A model generated the notes under the pieces. The model saw only the letters and a program-made list of their open reading frames with translations, did no database searches and was not told where the DNA came from. A DNA stretch of 64,000 nt from Bacteriovorax sp. BAL6_X (GTDB lineage Bacteria > Bdellovibrionota > Bacteriovoracia > Bacteriovoracales > Bacteriovoracaceae): the NCBI RefSeq assembly GCF_000443995.1, contig NZ_AUMC01000010.1, positions 186,001-250,000 of the forward strand, written 5' to 3'. Below, piece after piece: positions 32,952 through 42,409 of this stretch. Numbering within the stretch: the first letter of the stretch is position 1; the number at the start of each line of letters is the position of its first letter. A program made the position numbers and the translations under genes.

Positions 32952-35246
32952 ATGATTAACTCTTTGAAGAGTTTTATATATATAATTGTTTTTTCAATTA
33001 CCTTAAATATTCATGCAAGTGAAATTGGACCACGTGTACGTTTATTTAAAATCTCAAGTGTTGAAGTTCAAGGTTTGAAGAAAGTAGAGAAGGAAGCTGT
33101 ACTCGATAAGTTACGTTCTCGTGCGGGCCTTACTCTAACGAATGAAACACTCTTTGATGATATCAAAACAATATATAACCTAAAATATTTCGAATCAGTA
33201 GAAGCACATCAAGATGGCAACAAGCTAATTTTTAAAGTTATTGAAAAGCCTATTATCGCTAAGATTGTATTTAGAGGTAATGATGAAGTTGATAAAGACG
33301 ATTTGAGCGAAGGCCTTAAAACAAGAGAGTATTCAATTCTTGATGTTAACTCGATTCAAGCCGATGTTCGCCAAATGGAGAAAACTTATGAAGAGAAAGG
33401 CTTCTACCTAGCAAATGTTTCGTATGAAATTAGACAAGTTGATAAAGAGAATGTTCATCTTGTTTACAATATTAGTGAATACGATAAGGTTCGAGTTAAA
33501 AAGGTTACGTTTCTAGGGTTAACTGCTTTTGCTGAAGAAGAAGTTAAGTCGATTATGGAAACAAGAGAGGAGAGTCTTTTCTCATTCCTTTCAGGTTCAG
33601 GAAATTTCAAAGAACTTAATTTCAAGACAGATATCGAAAGAATTAAATACTTCTATTCAACGAAGGGTTACCTACAAGTTAATGTAGCAGTTCCTGAGGT
33701 TACAGTTTCTGAAGATAAGAAATGGGTTTTCATTACTGTTAAAATTAAGGAAGGTCCAAAATTTGATGTACGTGATGTGTACTTTCAAGGTGAACTTCTT
33801 TTTACAGAAGATGAGTTAAGAGAGAAGACTAAGCTTAAGGCCGGAGAAGTTTACTCCGAAGAATTACTTAGAAAAGATATCCAAACTTTAACTGAGTCAT
33901 ATCAAGACTTAGGTTATGCATTTGCCAACGTCATTAGAAATATCCAATTAGTTCCAGGTGAGAATAGAGTTGATATCCAATACTCATTTGAAAAAGGGAA
34001 GCTCGCTAAATTTGGTCGTATCTCGGTAACAGGAAATACAAAAACTCGAGACAAGGTCATCCGTCGTGAACTTAAGATTCATGAAGGTGGAAAGTATTCT
34101 GGTTCAGGGCTACGTGAGTCGAAAGAAAACGTAAATCGCCTAGGTTTCTTTGAGCCAGGAAGTGTTATTTTCAATACGGTCTCTTCTCCTGGGCAAGATG
34201 ATGTTCTTGATGTTGAAATTAGTGTTAAAGAGAAGAGTACAGGACAAATCTCATTAGGTGCTGGTTATTCAACTGCCACAGGTGGTTTCTTCCAAGCTTC
34301 GATTTCTCAAAATAACTTTAGAGGTTTAGGACAGCAACTATCGTTTTCAACTAATATCGCAAAAGAACAGCAAAATTTCTCTCTTTCATTTACTGAACCA
34401 TATTTTATGGATTCGAAATGGACTCTCGGAGGTGAGGTCTTTAGAACTGTTGATACTCAGCTAGACTCATATGACTATAAGAAGCATGGTTTTGCTGCTC
34501 GTATTGGTTACCCAATCTTCGATTATACAAGACTTTATACAACTTATAAACTTGAAGAAACTGAGTTAACAGATATTAAAGATCCAACAGTTGATGAAAA
34601 TGAAGATGGTGTAACATCTTCAGTGCGCCTTGCTGTTGTAAAAGATAAGAGAAATAACCGTTTTGAACCTACAGATGGATACTACTGGAACCTTGCAACT
34701 GAGTACGCTGGTTTAGGTGGTGATAAAAAGTGGTGGAAAAATGAAATTGATTTACGCTACTTTTATCCTGTATGGAAAGAGCTAGTGTTTAGAAGTCGTT
34801 TCTACACGGGGAAAATTGAAGAAAAGCAAGGAATTCCAGTTCCTAGAAATGAAAAATTCTCTCTTGGTGGTGCTAGAAACTTACGTGGTTACGATATCGA
34901 AGATATTGGGCCAAAAGAGTCTGTGACATATGATCACGATAATGACCCAGGGACTCCTGATAAAACAGAGTCATTTAATATTGGTGCTCCATTTACAGCT
35001 TTTACAACTTTTGAGCTTGAGCACCCTCTTGCAAAAGAAGCGGGTCTTAAATTTGTAACATTCTTCGATGCTGGTACAGCAAAGAGAATAGAAGATATCG
35101 ATAAGATATATATGGATTATGGTTTTGGTTTCCGTTGGTTCTCACCAATTGGTGTTTTAAGATTTGAGTGGGGGGTTCCTATTAACCCAGACCCAGATAT
35201 GAATGACGGTACGAAATTCCACTTTGATATTGGACAATTATTCTAA
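32952..35246 (+). CDS. bamA: Outer-membrane protein assembly factor BamA
   Basis: BamA inserts beta-barrel proteins into the outer membrane. The 764 residues carry a signal peptide (cut near residue 22, IHASE), five POTRA domains (about residues 27-420) and the 16-strand barrel. Typical elements include the POTRA start KISSVEVQGLKKVEKEAV, the barrel-lid motif as NLRGY (usual VRGF/Y) and the last strand ending in Phe (FHFDIGQLF). AGTGTTGATTCC-type motifs are not used to name it. It leads skp and the lpx genes, as in many Gram-negatives; the ATG has GGAGA upstream. Confidence 0.96.
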   Translation: MINSLKSFIYIIVFSITLNIHASEIGPRVRLFKISSVEVQGLKKVEKEAVLDKLRSRAGLTLTNETLFDDIKTIYNLKYFESVEAHQDGNKLIFKVIEKPIIAKIVFRGNDEVDKDDLSEGLKTREYSILDVNSIQADVRQMEKTYEEKGFYLANVSYEIRQVDKENVHLVYNISEYDKVRVKKVTFLGLTAFAEEEVKSIMETREESLFSFLSGSGNFKELNFKTDIERIKYFYSTKGYLQVNVAVPEVTVSEDKKWVFITVKIKEGPKFDVRDVYFQGELLFTEDELREKTKLKAGEVYSEELLRKDIQTLTESYQDLGYAFANVIRNIQLVPGENRVDIQYSFEKGKLAKFGRISVTGNTKTRDKVIRRELKIHEGGKYSGSGLRESKENVNRLGFFEPGSVIFNTVSSPGQDDVLDVEISVKEKSTGQISLGAGYSTATGGFFQASISQNNFRGLGQQLSFSTNIAKEQQNFSLSFTEPYFMDSKWTLGGEVFRTVDTQLDSYDYKKHGFAARIGYPIFDYTRLYTTYKLEETELTDIKDPTVDENEDGVTSSVRLAVVKDKRNNRFEPTDGYYWNLATEYAGLGGDKKWWKNEIDLRYFYPVWKELVFRSRFYTGKIEEKQGIPVPRNEKFSLGGARNLRGYDIEDIGPKESVTYDHDNDPGTPDKTESFNIGAPFTAFTTFELEHPLAKEAGLKFVTFFDAGTAKRIEDIDKIYMDYGFGFRWFSPIGVLRFEWGVPINPDPDMNDGTKFHFDIGQLF

Positions 35247-35262
35247 TTCGTAAGGAGACGAT

Positions 35263-35763
35263 ATGAAAAATTTATTAGTGATTGGATTACTTTTCTCTTC
35301 ATTAGCTGCATCGGCAATGAATATTGGTCGTGTTGATGTTCAAAAAGTTCTATTAACAGTGAAAGAATCTAAAAAAATCAAAGATAAGCTGCAAAAAGAA
35401 ATTGATAAGAAGCAGGCTGAGCTTAAGAAAGAAGAAGAAACTCTAGTAAAAGAAAAAGAGAAGTTTGAAAAACAAGCTCTTGTTATGAATGAAAAAACTA
35501 AGCAACAAAAAGGTCAAGAACTACAAAAGAAGTTCTTTGGTTTCCAGCAGAAGATGCAACAGTACCAAGGTGAGCTTGCTAAGATGGAACAAACTGCAAA
35601 GGGACCAATTTTAAATAAAATTAAAGGTGTTGTAGAAGAAGTATCAAAAAGCAAAGGTCTAGATTGGACTTATGAAACTTCAACAACTCCAATTCTTTAC
35701 ATCAAAAAAGTAACTGACATTACTGAAGATGTAATTAAAGCTTACGATAAAAAACATAAGTAA
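35263..35763 (+). CDS. skp: OmpH/Skp-family periplasmic chaperone
   Basis: Skp holds unfolded outer-membrane proteins in the periplasm for BamA. The 166 residues start with a signal peptide (about 18 residues, cut after ASA), then NIGRVDVQKVL, followed by a long charged coiled-coil segment (residues about 40-110, rich in Lys, Glu, Gln) and the short C-terminal beta part (DWTYETSTTPILYIKKVTDI). Placement 16 bp after bamA agrees. It ends in a terminator. Confidence 0.93.
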   Translation: MKNLLVIGLLFSSLAASAMNIGRVDVQKVLLTVKESKKIKDKLQKEIDKKQAELKKEEETLVKEKEKFEKQALVMNEKTKQQKGQELQKKFFGFQQKMQQYQGELAKMEQTAKGPILNKIKGVVEEVSKSKGLDWTYETSTTPILYIKKVTDITEDVIKAYDKKHK

Positions 35764-35787
35764 TTTGCTAATAAAAAAAGACTCATG

Positions 35788-35815
35788 AAGGGAATACATA
35801 GGTATTCCCTTTTGT
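35788..35815 (+). terminator. Terminator between skp and lpxD
   Basis: AGGGAATAC-ATAG-GTATTCCCT with a short TTTTG tail, 25 bases after skp. The short U tract may allow read-through into the lpx genes. Confidence 0.75.
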
Positions 35816-35836
35816 CGTTTTAAAGGAGGGGATAAA

Positions 35837-36853
35837 ATGTCCATTCTGATTAAAAATATTATCGAAAACGATAGCGATATGAGTTTTCTATCTGGAAATT
35901 CTGATTACGAAGTGACGGGAATTTCTTCGATGGAAGAGATTATTGAAGGAAGAATACTCTTTATTGGTGCTAAGAAGTTCTTGAGGAAGTATCAAGAGGC
36001 CAAAGCTAGCGATAACCTTGCATTAATTGTCGATGCAAAACTCTTTGACTCTCTAGAAGATTCATTGAAAAAGGAACTTGAAGAGAATTCAAAGGTATTA
36101 GTCTCTTCAACGAATATTCCTATCTCAATTACAAAAGCATCAAAAATATTTTTCGACGATAAACTTGGTTCACTTAGCTATGATCTAGATGGCCGAAAAA
36201 GTGGCATGGCCACAATCCATCCTTCTGTAAAAATAGCTGAGAATACTTTTATTGGGGAAGGTGTCGAAATTGCTGCTGATTGCACTATCATGCCAGGTTG
36301 TGTGATTTTACCAAATGTTCAAATTGCCGAAAATTGTACAATTTATCCTAACGTGACAATTTATCCTCAAACTGTCATTGGAAAGAATTGTCGAATCCAC
36401 TCTGGTACGACTATAGGTAGTGATGGATTCGGTTATAACTTTTATCAAGGTGTTCATCATAAGATTTGGCACTTCGGTGGAGTTGTAATTGGTGATGATG
36501 TTGAAATTGGTTCAAATTCTAGTATTGACCAGGGAACATTTTCACCAACACGTATTGGAAGTGGCGCTAAAATTGATAATCAAGTGCAGGTCGCACATAA
36601 CGTTCAAATTGGTAATGGAGTTATTCTCTGTGGGCAAGTCGGACTTGGTGGCAGCACAAAGATTGGAGACTACGCTGTTCTTGGTGGAAAGGCCGCTGTC
36701 GCTGACAACTTAGAAGTCGGGATGGCCGCTCAACTTGCAGGAGGCAGTATCGCTATTGGAAACGTGAAGCCGAAGGAAGTCGTTGGTGGATATCCGGCAA
36801 GACCTATGCGTGAATTTTTACGAGGAATTGCTTTTTTACGAAAGAATATTTAA
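35837..36853 (+). CDS. lpxD: UDP-3-O-acylglucosamine N-acyltransferase LpxD
   Basis: LpxD adds the N-linked hydroxyacyl chain in the third step of lipid A synthesis. The 338 residues have the uridine-binding N domain (about 1-100) and a left-handed beta-helix of hexapeptide repeats ([20 protein letters not shown] onward). The family motifs [20 protein letters not shown] and [12 protein letters not shown], with the catalytic His, are present. It starts a tight run lpxD-fabZ-lpxA-oxidoreductase-lpxB-lpxK. Confidence 0.96.
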   Translation: MSILIKNIIENDSDMSFLSGNSDYEVTGISSMEEIIEGRILFIGAKKFLRKYQEAKASDNLALIVDAKLFDSLEDSLKKELEENSKVLVSSTNIPISITKASKIFFDDKLGSLSYDLDGRKSGMATIHPSVKIAENTFIGEGVEIAADCTIMPGCVILPNVQIAENCTIYPNVTIYPQTVIGKNCRIHSGTTIGSDGFGYNFYQGVHHKIWHFGGVVIGDDVEIGSNSSIDQGTFSPTRIGSGAKIDNQVQVAHNVQIGNGVILCGQVGLGGSTKIGDYAVLGGKAAVADNLEVGMAAQLAGGSIAIGNVKPKEVVGGYPARPMREFLRGIAFLRKNI

Positions 36854-36866
36854 CGGAAGGTAACGT

Positions 36867-37346
36867 ATGCAATTAAACAAAGAACAAGTAATGCAAATTC
36901 TCCCTCATCGCGAACCATTTTTATTCGTGGATGAGATTACAAGTGTAGAAGCAGTAGGGGAAGTTAATGAGTTAAAAGATCTCGTTGGCGCAGTTGTAAA
37001 AGGAAATTATACAACTCGTGAAGATCACCCAATCTTTGCAGGACACTTTCCTGGAAACCCGATTCTTCCTGGTGTTGTTCAGGTCGAAATGATGGCACAA
37101 TTTACTTCATTTCAATTAAAGCTTTATTACAAAAATTTAGAAGAAGGTGAATTCGAAGTTGCGCTATTATCAATTGAGGGCGCAAAGTTTAGAAAACCAG
37201 TTCACCCTGGTATGAAATTAGATATTGAAACTGTATGTACAAAAATGCGTACTGGTTTCTTACAAAACGATTGCAAAATCTTTCACGAAGGTGACCTAGT
37301 AAGCCAGTGTCAGGTTCTTGCATCTTTTAAAGTAAAAGAAAATTAA
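36867..37346 (+). CDS. fabZ: 3-hydroxyacyl-ACP dehydratase FabZ
   Basis: FabZ dehydrates 3-hydroxyacyl-ACP in fatty-acid elongation and competes with LpxA/LpxD for hydroxyacyl-ACP. The 159-residue hotdog-fold protein has the family start IMQILPHREPFLFVD (here VMQILPHREPFLFVD) and the active-site motif FAGHFPGNPILPGVVQVE with His and Glu. It lies 13 bp after lpxD, the standard place. Confidence 0.96.
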   Translation: MQLNKEQVMQILPHREPFLFVDEITSVEAVGEVNELKDLVGAVVKGNYTTREDHPIFAGHFPGNPILPGVVQVEMMAQFTSFQLKLYYKNLEEGEFEVALLSIEGAKFRKPVHPGMKLDIETVCTKMRTGFLQNDCKIFHEGDLVSQCQVLASFKVKEN

Positions 37347-37358
37347 GAAGGAGCCTCC

Positions 37359-38153
37359 ATGAGCGAGAGATTTCACCCAACTGCAATTATTCACGAGTCT
37401 GCTGAAATTGGAGAAGGAACAACTGTTGGTGCATACTGTATCATCGGCCCAAAAGTTAAAATTGGAAAAAATTGTGACATTCGCAATCACGTAATAATTA
37501 ATGGTATTACAAGAATTGGTGATAATAATAAAATCTATCAATTCTGTTCAATTGGTGAAGAACCACAAGACTTAACTTATAGTGAAGATCCAACAGAAGT
37601 TGAGATCGGTGATAATAATGTTCTTCGTGAGTATGTATCAATTCACAGAGGGACAATGAAGGATCGTCAAAAAACGACTCTTGGTAATAACTGTCTTCTG
37701 ATGGCAAAAGTTCACTTAGGTCATGATGTTGTTGTTGGTGATCGTGTTATCATGGCAAACTCAACAAATCTTGCAGGTCACGTAAAAGTTGGTAATAAAG
37801 TTATCATCGGTGGTGGAACTAATATTTCTCAATTTGTAAAAGTTGCAGAAGGTGCTTATATCGGTGGTGCTTCAGCTATTGATAAAGATATTCCTCTTTA
37901 TTGTACGGCCTATGGTAACCGCGCAAAGCTTCGTGGAATCAATATCATCGGTCTTCGTCGTGCTGGGGTTGAAAGAAATGCAATTTCTGAAATTGTTGAT
38001 TTCTTCCGTGATATGGAAGCTTCAACATACTCGCCACGTACATTCGTTGAAACTGAAGAGCTAATGAAGCCATATGCAAATAATGAAATTATCGCGCGCA
38101 TTAAAGAGCATATTGTAACGACTAAAATGGGTATTGCGCCATTTTTAAGCTAA
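37359..38153 (+). CDS. lpxA: UDP-N-acetylglucosamine acyltransferase LpxA
   Basis: LpxA acylates the 3-position of the UDP-sugar, the first step of lipid A synthesis. The 264 residues are a hexapeptide beta-helix with a helical C-terminus. The catalytic region CLLMAKVHLGHDVVVG aligns with E. coli residues around His122 and His125, and both His are kept. HRGTMKD and the Gly-rich turn YIGGASAI are also typical. If the adjacent oxidoreductase makes a 3-amino sugar, this LpxA would make an amide rather than an ester; the sequence alone cannot show it. Confidence 0.95.
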   Translation: MSERFHPTAIIHESAEIGEGTTVGAYCIIGPKVKIGKNCDIRNHVIINGITRIGDNNKIYQFCSIGEEPQDLTYSEDPTEVEIGDNNVLREYVSIHRGTMKDRQKTTLGNNCLLMAKVHLGHDVVVGDRVIMANSTNLAGHVKVGNKVIIGGGTNISQFVKVAEGAYIGGASAIDKDIPLYCTAYGNRAKLRGINIIGLRRAGVERNAISEIVDFFRDMEASTYSPRTFVETEELMKPYANNEIIARIKEHIVTTKMGIAPFLS

Positions 38154-38165
38154 TAGGAATTAATT

Positions 38166-39113
38166 ATGTCTAAAGTAAAAGTTGCTTCAATTGGTTATGG
38201 ACACTTAGGTCAATGGCATGCTCAAAAAGCATATAACTTAGATAATTGTGAGTTAATTGCAATTGTTGAACCATTTGCCGCTAACCAAGAGAAAGCAAAA
38301 GAAAAATACCCTGACATCAAGATTGTCTCTGATATTAAAGAAGTCATTGAAGATATTGATGCCGCTGTAATTGCAACGCCAACAAGTTTTCACTTCGAAA
38401 TTGCAAAGTTCTTACTTGAAGAAGGTAAGCATGTTTTTTGTGAGAAACCAGTTACAGTTACAGTAGAAGAGGCAAGAGATCTAAAATCAATTGCTACAAA
38501 TAAGGGTGTTAAGTTACAAGTTGGACATAGTGAGAGATGCCACCAAGTGTGGGAGCGTCTGGAAGAGTTTAAAGATATTACTGCAAGCTCTAGTGTTGCT
38601 ACTATTGTTAGAAATTCTCCTTTTAAGGGAAGGGCCGCAGATGTTGGTGTTGTGGAAGACCTTATGATTCACGACCTGGATCTGGCCCTTATGCTTTTTG
38701 GAAAACCTAAGAGCATCAGAGCTTATGGGATGAAAGTTCTTACTGATAAGTTTGATCATGTTAAGGCGCTGTTAAGTTATGGCGATCGTCTCGTGACAAT
38801 TGAGAACTCAAGAAACGATGTAAAGACTGAGAGAAGTGTACAAATAAATTCTGCGAAGGGAATTCTTAGAGTTGACCTATTAAATAATAAAGCTTCTTAC
38901 TCAACAGATATTAAAGCTGGTGAGGAGCAAATTATTAATGAATTTGATTACGAAAAACGTGATCACTTACTAATCGAACAAGAGCGTTTCTATAACGCCA
39001 TCTTAAATGACACAAAAGAGTTTGTAACAATTGATGATGGAATTGCTGCAATGGAATTAATTGCTGCCGTTAATGAATCGCTTGAAAAAAATATTGAGGT
39101 AGAACTTAATTGA
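38166..39113 (+). CDS. Gfo/Idh/MocA-family oxidoreductase, GnnA-like
   Basis: An NAD(P)-dependent sugar oxidoreductase, 315 residues, with the Rossmann start VASIGYGHLGQWHAQKA and the family motif HVFCEKPVT with its Lys. The segment SPFKGRAADVGVVEDLMIHD is typical of GnnA-type members. GnnA oxidises the 3-OH of UDP-GlcNAc so that GnnB can aminate it, giving a 2,3-diamino sugar for lipid A. The position between lpxA and lpxB is where gnnA lies in Acidithiobacillus, where gnnB is adjacent; here no aminotransferase is adjacent. The family is sure, the GnnA role is inferred from context. It overlaps lpxB by four bases. Confidence 0.8.
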   Translation: MSKVKVASIGYGHLGQWHAQKAYNLDNCELIAIVEPFAANQEKAKEKYPDIKIVSDIKEVIEDIDAAVIATPTSFHFEIAKFLLEEGKHVFCEKPVTVTVEEARDLKSIATNKGVKLQVGHSERCHQVWERLEEFKDITASSSVATIVRNSPFKGRAADVGVVEDLMIHDLDLALMLFGKPKSIRAYGMKVLTDKFDHVKALLSYGDRLVTIENSRNDVKTERSVQINSAKGILRVDLLNNKASYSTDIKAGEEQIINEFDYEKRDHLLIEQERFYNAILNDTKEFVTIDDGIAAMELIAAVNESLEKNIEVELN

Positions 39114-40240
39114 AAAGCTGCTTAATTATTGCTGGTGAAAAATCTGGTGAAGAACATGCAATGACATTCCTTGAGACTCTTTCAAAGGGAGCTCCTGATA
39201 CTCAATTCTACGGAGTAGGGGGTGAGCTTATGAAAGAGCAAGGAGTTGAGTTACTTTATGATCTTAAAGATTTTTCTACTTGGGGAGTTACAGAGGCAGT
39301 TAAGAAAGTTCCTTTTTATTATGGGGCCTATAATCGCATTGTTGATGAAGTAAAGAAGCGCGGAACTAAGGTTGCCATCTTAATTGATTTTCAAACATTC
39401 AATCTTAAATTGGCCATGAAGCTTGAAAAGCTTGGGGTCAAGGTTCTTTACTATGTGGCACCTCAAGCCTGGGTTTGGAAAGAGTGGCGTACAAAATACC
39501 TTCAGGCTTCTGTTGATACACTCTTTTGCATCCTTCCGTTTGAAAAAAAATGGTTTATGGATCGTGGTGTAAGTAAGGCCATTACAATTGAACACCCGCT
39601 ACTCAAGAAAACAAAGCCTCTTCTTGAGGGATTTCAAAGACGTGAAGTTGATTTTAAGAATGGAGATTTTAATATACTTCTTCTGCCTGGAAGCCGACGC
39701 TTTGAAATTGAATTCATGTTACCTCAGTTTATTAGGGCCTGCCGAAAATTGAAAGAAAATTATAATTTTAGGCTTTCCATTGTTAAGGCCAGCTCGGTTG
39801 ATGATAAACTATTTTCTCGCTTTGAAGGTGAGTTTGATAGGATTTATGAGGATCGTGAATTAGATACAGCTCTTAAGGAAGCGGACTTTTCATTTGCAAC
39901 CAGTGGAACTGTAAACCTTTCATTGGCCTTATATCGCATTCCTAGTGTGATTGCGTATGACCTGAATTTGTTCAATATGTTTATTGCGGAAAATATCGTT
40001 AAGTATAAGGGCTTTGTTTCAATTCCAAATTTAATTCTTGGTCATGCAGTATATCCGGAATTATTAGGTGAAGGATTTAGTGAATATAATCTTGTTCGTA
40101 AGGCCAAGGACTTGTTTGATGACAAAGAACGCTATGGTTTTGTTCTTAGTGAACTTCAGAAACTAAGAGACTTAACAGAAGGTGAGGATATCGAAGTTTC
40201 TCAATATCTTCTCGAAAAAATTAAAAGTGCTTATTTATAA
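39110..40240 (+). CDS. lpxB: Lipid-A-disaccharide synthase LpxB
   Basis: LpxB joins UDP-diacylglucosamine and lipid X to form the lipid A disaccharide. The 376-residue GT-B protein shows the N-terminal signature as IIAGEKSGEEHAM (usual GEpSGDxxg), FYGVGGELMKEQGVELL, YYVAPQAWVWKEWR, LFCILPFE and the C-terminal LLPGSRRFEIEFMLP and ATSGTVNLSLAL. It starts at a TTG overlapping the oxidoreductase stop (TTGA), with GAGGT upstream, so translation is probably coupled. Confidence 0.93.
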   Translation: MKSCLIIAGEKSGEEHAMTFLETLSKGAPDTQFYGVGGELMKEQGVELLYDLKDFSTWGVTEAVKKVPFYYGAYNRIVDEVKKRGTKVAILIDFQTFNLKLAMKLEKLGVKVLYYVAPQAWVWKEWRTKYLQASVDTLFCILPFEKKWFMDRGVSKAITIEHPLLKKTKPLLEGFQRREVDFKNGDFNILLLPGSRRFEIEFMLPQFIRACRKLKENYNFRLSIVKASSVDDKLFSRFEGEFDRIYEDRELDTALKEADFSFATSGTVNLSLALYRIPSVIAYDLNLFNMFIAENIVKYKGFVSIPNLILGHAVYPELLGEGFSEYNLVRKAKDLFDDKERYGFVLSELQKLRDLTEGEDIEVSQYLLEKIKSAYL

Positions 40241-40249
40241 TGAGGAATC

Positions 40250-41323
40250 ATGAATAATATTAATATAAAACTCATTAACTTTTTTTCTGTGGCCTTAACT
40301 CCAATTAGTTTTTTGTGGGAGTGGATTTATCGCTTAAGAAGATTTGCTTTTAAGATGGGTATTTTAAAATCATCATCATTTGAAGTTCCTATCATTAGTA
40401 TTGGAAACCTCTCTCTTGGTGGAACTGGTAAGACTCCTTTTACTCTTTGGATCGGAAATTATTTAAATGACATTCTAAATAAAAAAACGATGGTCTTAAC
40501 AAGAGGTTACAAAGGTGAACTTGAGAAATCGAGTGGAATAATTAAAACAGGTAAGAAAATCAGCGAGAATCCTTTTGTCTTTGGTGATGAGGCCCTAGTT
40601 TTGAGCCGTAACTTGAAAAATGCAAGTGTTGTTGTAGGTGCAGACCGAAGTGACAATCTAAGAAGATATTATGAGGAAGAAAAGGCCGATGTTGTCCTCC
40701 TAGACGATGGCTTTCAACACTTAAAGATCAATCGCAATTTGAATATTGTTCTTTTCGACTCACTACTTCCAATGTCAAAATATCATTGTCCACCAAGAGG
40801 ATACCTGAGAGAAGGTGTAAGTGCATTAAAAGAAGCTGATATCGTTTTATTCGGTAGGGCCGATCTCGTTAGCGAAGAAAAACTAGAATCTCTAGAGTCA
40901 TATATTTTAGATAATTGTAAAGCAAATACACCAAGTGGCTTTTTTAAATATGCACCAAGTGCAATTAAGAATCTTCTTCACGAAGAAGATTATGCTTTAA
41001 CTGACCTAAAGGGCAAAAGTGTAATCTGTGTTTCCGGACTTGCTTCTCCTGAAGCATTCTTAAAATTAGTTAAGCAACTCGATGCAAATATAGTTGACGA
41101 TTTTAATTTTCCTGACCATCACCTCTATAAAGTTAGTGAGTTAGATGGACTTGTCGAATTAGCACAAGAAAAGGATGCCATCATTCTTACAACTGAGAAA
41201 GATATTGTTAAAATGAAGAGGTGCTCAAGTAGTGATAAAATTCACTACCTACAAATTGGTATCGAATTTATAAAAGGCGAACAATTTGTAAAAGATAGAA
41301 TCAATTCGGTTGTTAGAGGTTAG
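40250..41323 (+). CDS. lpxK: Tetraacyldisaccharide 4'-kinase LpxK
   Basis: LpxK phosphorylates the 4' position of the lipid A precursor. The 357 residues carry an N-terminal membrane-binding helix, the P-loop LSLGGTGKTPFTLWIG, the RGYKG segment, VGADRSDNLRR and the DDGFQHLKINRNL motif, all standard for LpxK. Its presence means a 4'-phosphate is at least added during synthesis. The next gene starts at a GTG one base beyond the lpxK stop. Confidence 0.96.
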   Translation: MNNINIKLINFFSVALTPISFLWEWIYRLRRFAFKMGILKSSSFEVPIISIGNLSLGGTGKTPFTLWIGNYLNDILNKKTMVLTRGYKGELEKSSGIIKTGKKISENPFVFGDEALVLSRNLKNASVVVGADRSDNLRRYYEEEKADVVLLDDGFQHLKINRNLNIVLFDSLLPMSKYHCPPRGYLREGVSALKEADIVLFGRADLVSEEKLESLESYILDNCKANTPSGFFKYAPSAIKNLLHEEDYALTDLKGKSVICVSGLASPEAFLKLVKQLDANIVDDFNFPDHHLYKVSELDGLVELAQEKDAIILTTEKDIVKMKRCSSSDKIHYLQIGIEFIKGEQFVKDRINSVVRG

Positions 41324-41324
41324 A

Positions 41325-42404
41325 GTGAAAAATATTTTTTCTTTAAGTCTTATTGCTTTACTTCTTTTCGGTTGTGCTGGTGCGCTTATGAAAAGTGATA
41401 GTGATGATGTGGACCTTGTGGAGATCTTCTCTTCTGAAGAAAGTGAGACCCTTGATAAATTTAAAACTACCGATTCTGAATTGGAAAAACCCACAGCTCC
41501 TCCAATTTCTTCTTCTATTGAAGAGAAAAGAATAGGTAGAGTTGAGAAGGCAAAAGAAAAAGTCGTTAAAGCTAAGCCTGTAGTTAAAGAGACTCCAAAG
41601 GTAAAAGTAAACCCTCAAGAAAGTGAAGACTATCCGAAAGTTTTTTTAAATTTTGATAAAGAATCACAAAAATATTGGGACTCTTACAGACCTATATTTT
41701 TTGAAGGTGAAGAATTTAAGTATGAAATTAGTTGGTCGATCTTTAAGGCGGGGATCGCAACAATCAGTACTCAACCAATGGCAAAAATTGGAGAAAAAGA
41801 AGTTCTTCATGTTAATGCGCTCTTAGAATCTGCTGAATATTTTGAAGGAATTTATAAACTTAAAGATACTTTAGACGTGTATGTTGACGCTGATAAGGGG
41901 AAGTTTTCTTCTTTAAAATATGAGATGAAGCAACGGGAGTCTGGCCAAATCGTCGATGATCTTCAGCTATTTGATCACGATGAATTAAAGACGTACTTTT
42001 TCTATAATCGATTAAAGAAAGGGAAGACTAAGAAAGTAAAAAAGGTTGAATATCTACCGCGTTACTTTACTGATTCTTTTTCGGCCCTTTATTTTATTCG
42101 AGGTATTCCTATGAAGATTGGAACAAGTTTTGATTTTCCAATCATTACAAGAGGTAAGGCTTGGCTTCTTAAGGCCACTGTTGATGATATCGAAAATATT
42201 ACAGTCATGGAGAAGTCGTATAAGGCCTATAAGATTACGGCTCAAACAGAATTCCCTGGTGTATTAAAGAAGTCGGGCGATATTAATTTTTGGATATCAA
42301 CCGATGAAAGTAGAACTGTACTTAAGTTCTCTGCAAAGGTTAAAATTGGAACAGTTAAAGGGGAGTTAATTTCTCACAAAGCGGGAAAGGATACTGGTAA
42401 GTAA
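41325..42404 (+). CDS. DUF3108-containing lipoprotein
   Basis: A 359-residue lipoprotein of unknown function. The GTG at 41325, with AGAGG just upstream inside lpxK, is preferred over the longer frame because it opens directly into a signal (lipobox LLLFGC, Cys near residue 17). A Lys/Glu/Pro-rich linker (about 25-110) precedes the DUF3108 domain (about 125-355), recognisable from GEEFKYEISWSIFKAGIA, the YEMKQRESG segment and the ending FSAKVKIGTVKGEL. DUF3108 proteins are periplasmic or outer-membrane beta proteins. Location after lpxK suggests an envelope or lipopolysaccharide role. Confidence 0.8.
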   Translation: MKNIFSLSLIALLLFGCAGALMKSDSDDVDLVEIFSSEESETLDKFKTTDSELEKPTAPPISSSIEEKRIGRVEKAKEKVVKAKPVVKETPKVKVNPQESEDYPKVFLNFDKESQKYWDSYRPIFFEGEEFKYEISWSIFKAGIATISTQPMAKIGEKEVLHVNALLESAEYFEGIYKLKDTLDVYVDADKGKFSSLKYEMKQRESGQIVDDLQLFDHDELKTYFFYNRLKKGKTKKVKKVEYLPRYFTDSFSALYFIRGIPMKIGTSFDFPIITRGKAWLLKATVDDIENITVMEKSYKAYKITAQTEFPGVLKKSGDINFWISTDESRTVLKFSAKVKIGTVKGELISHKAGKDTGK

Positions 42405-42409
42405 AATTA

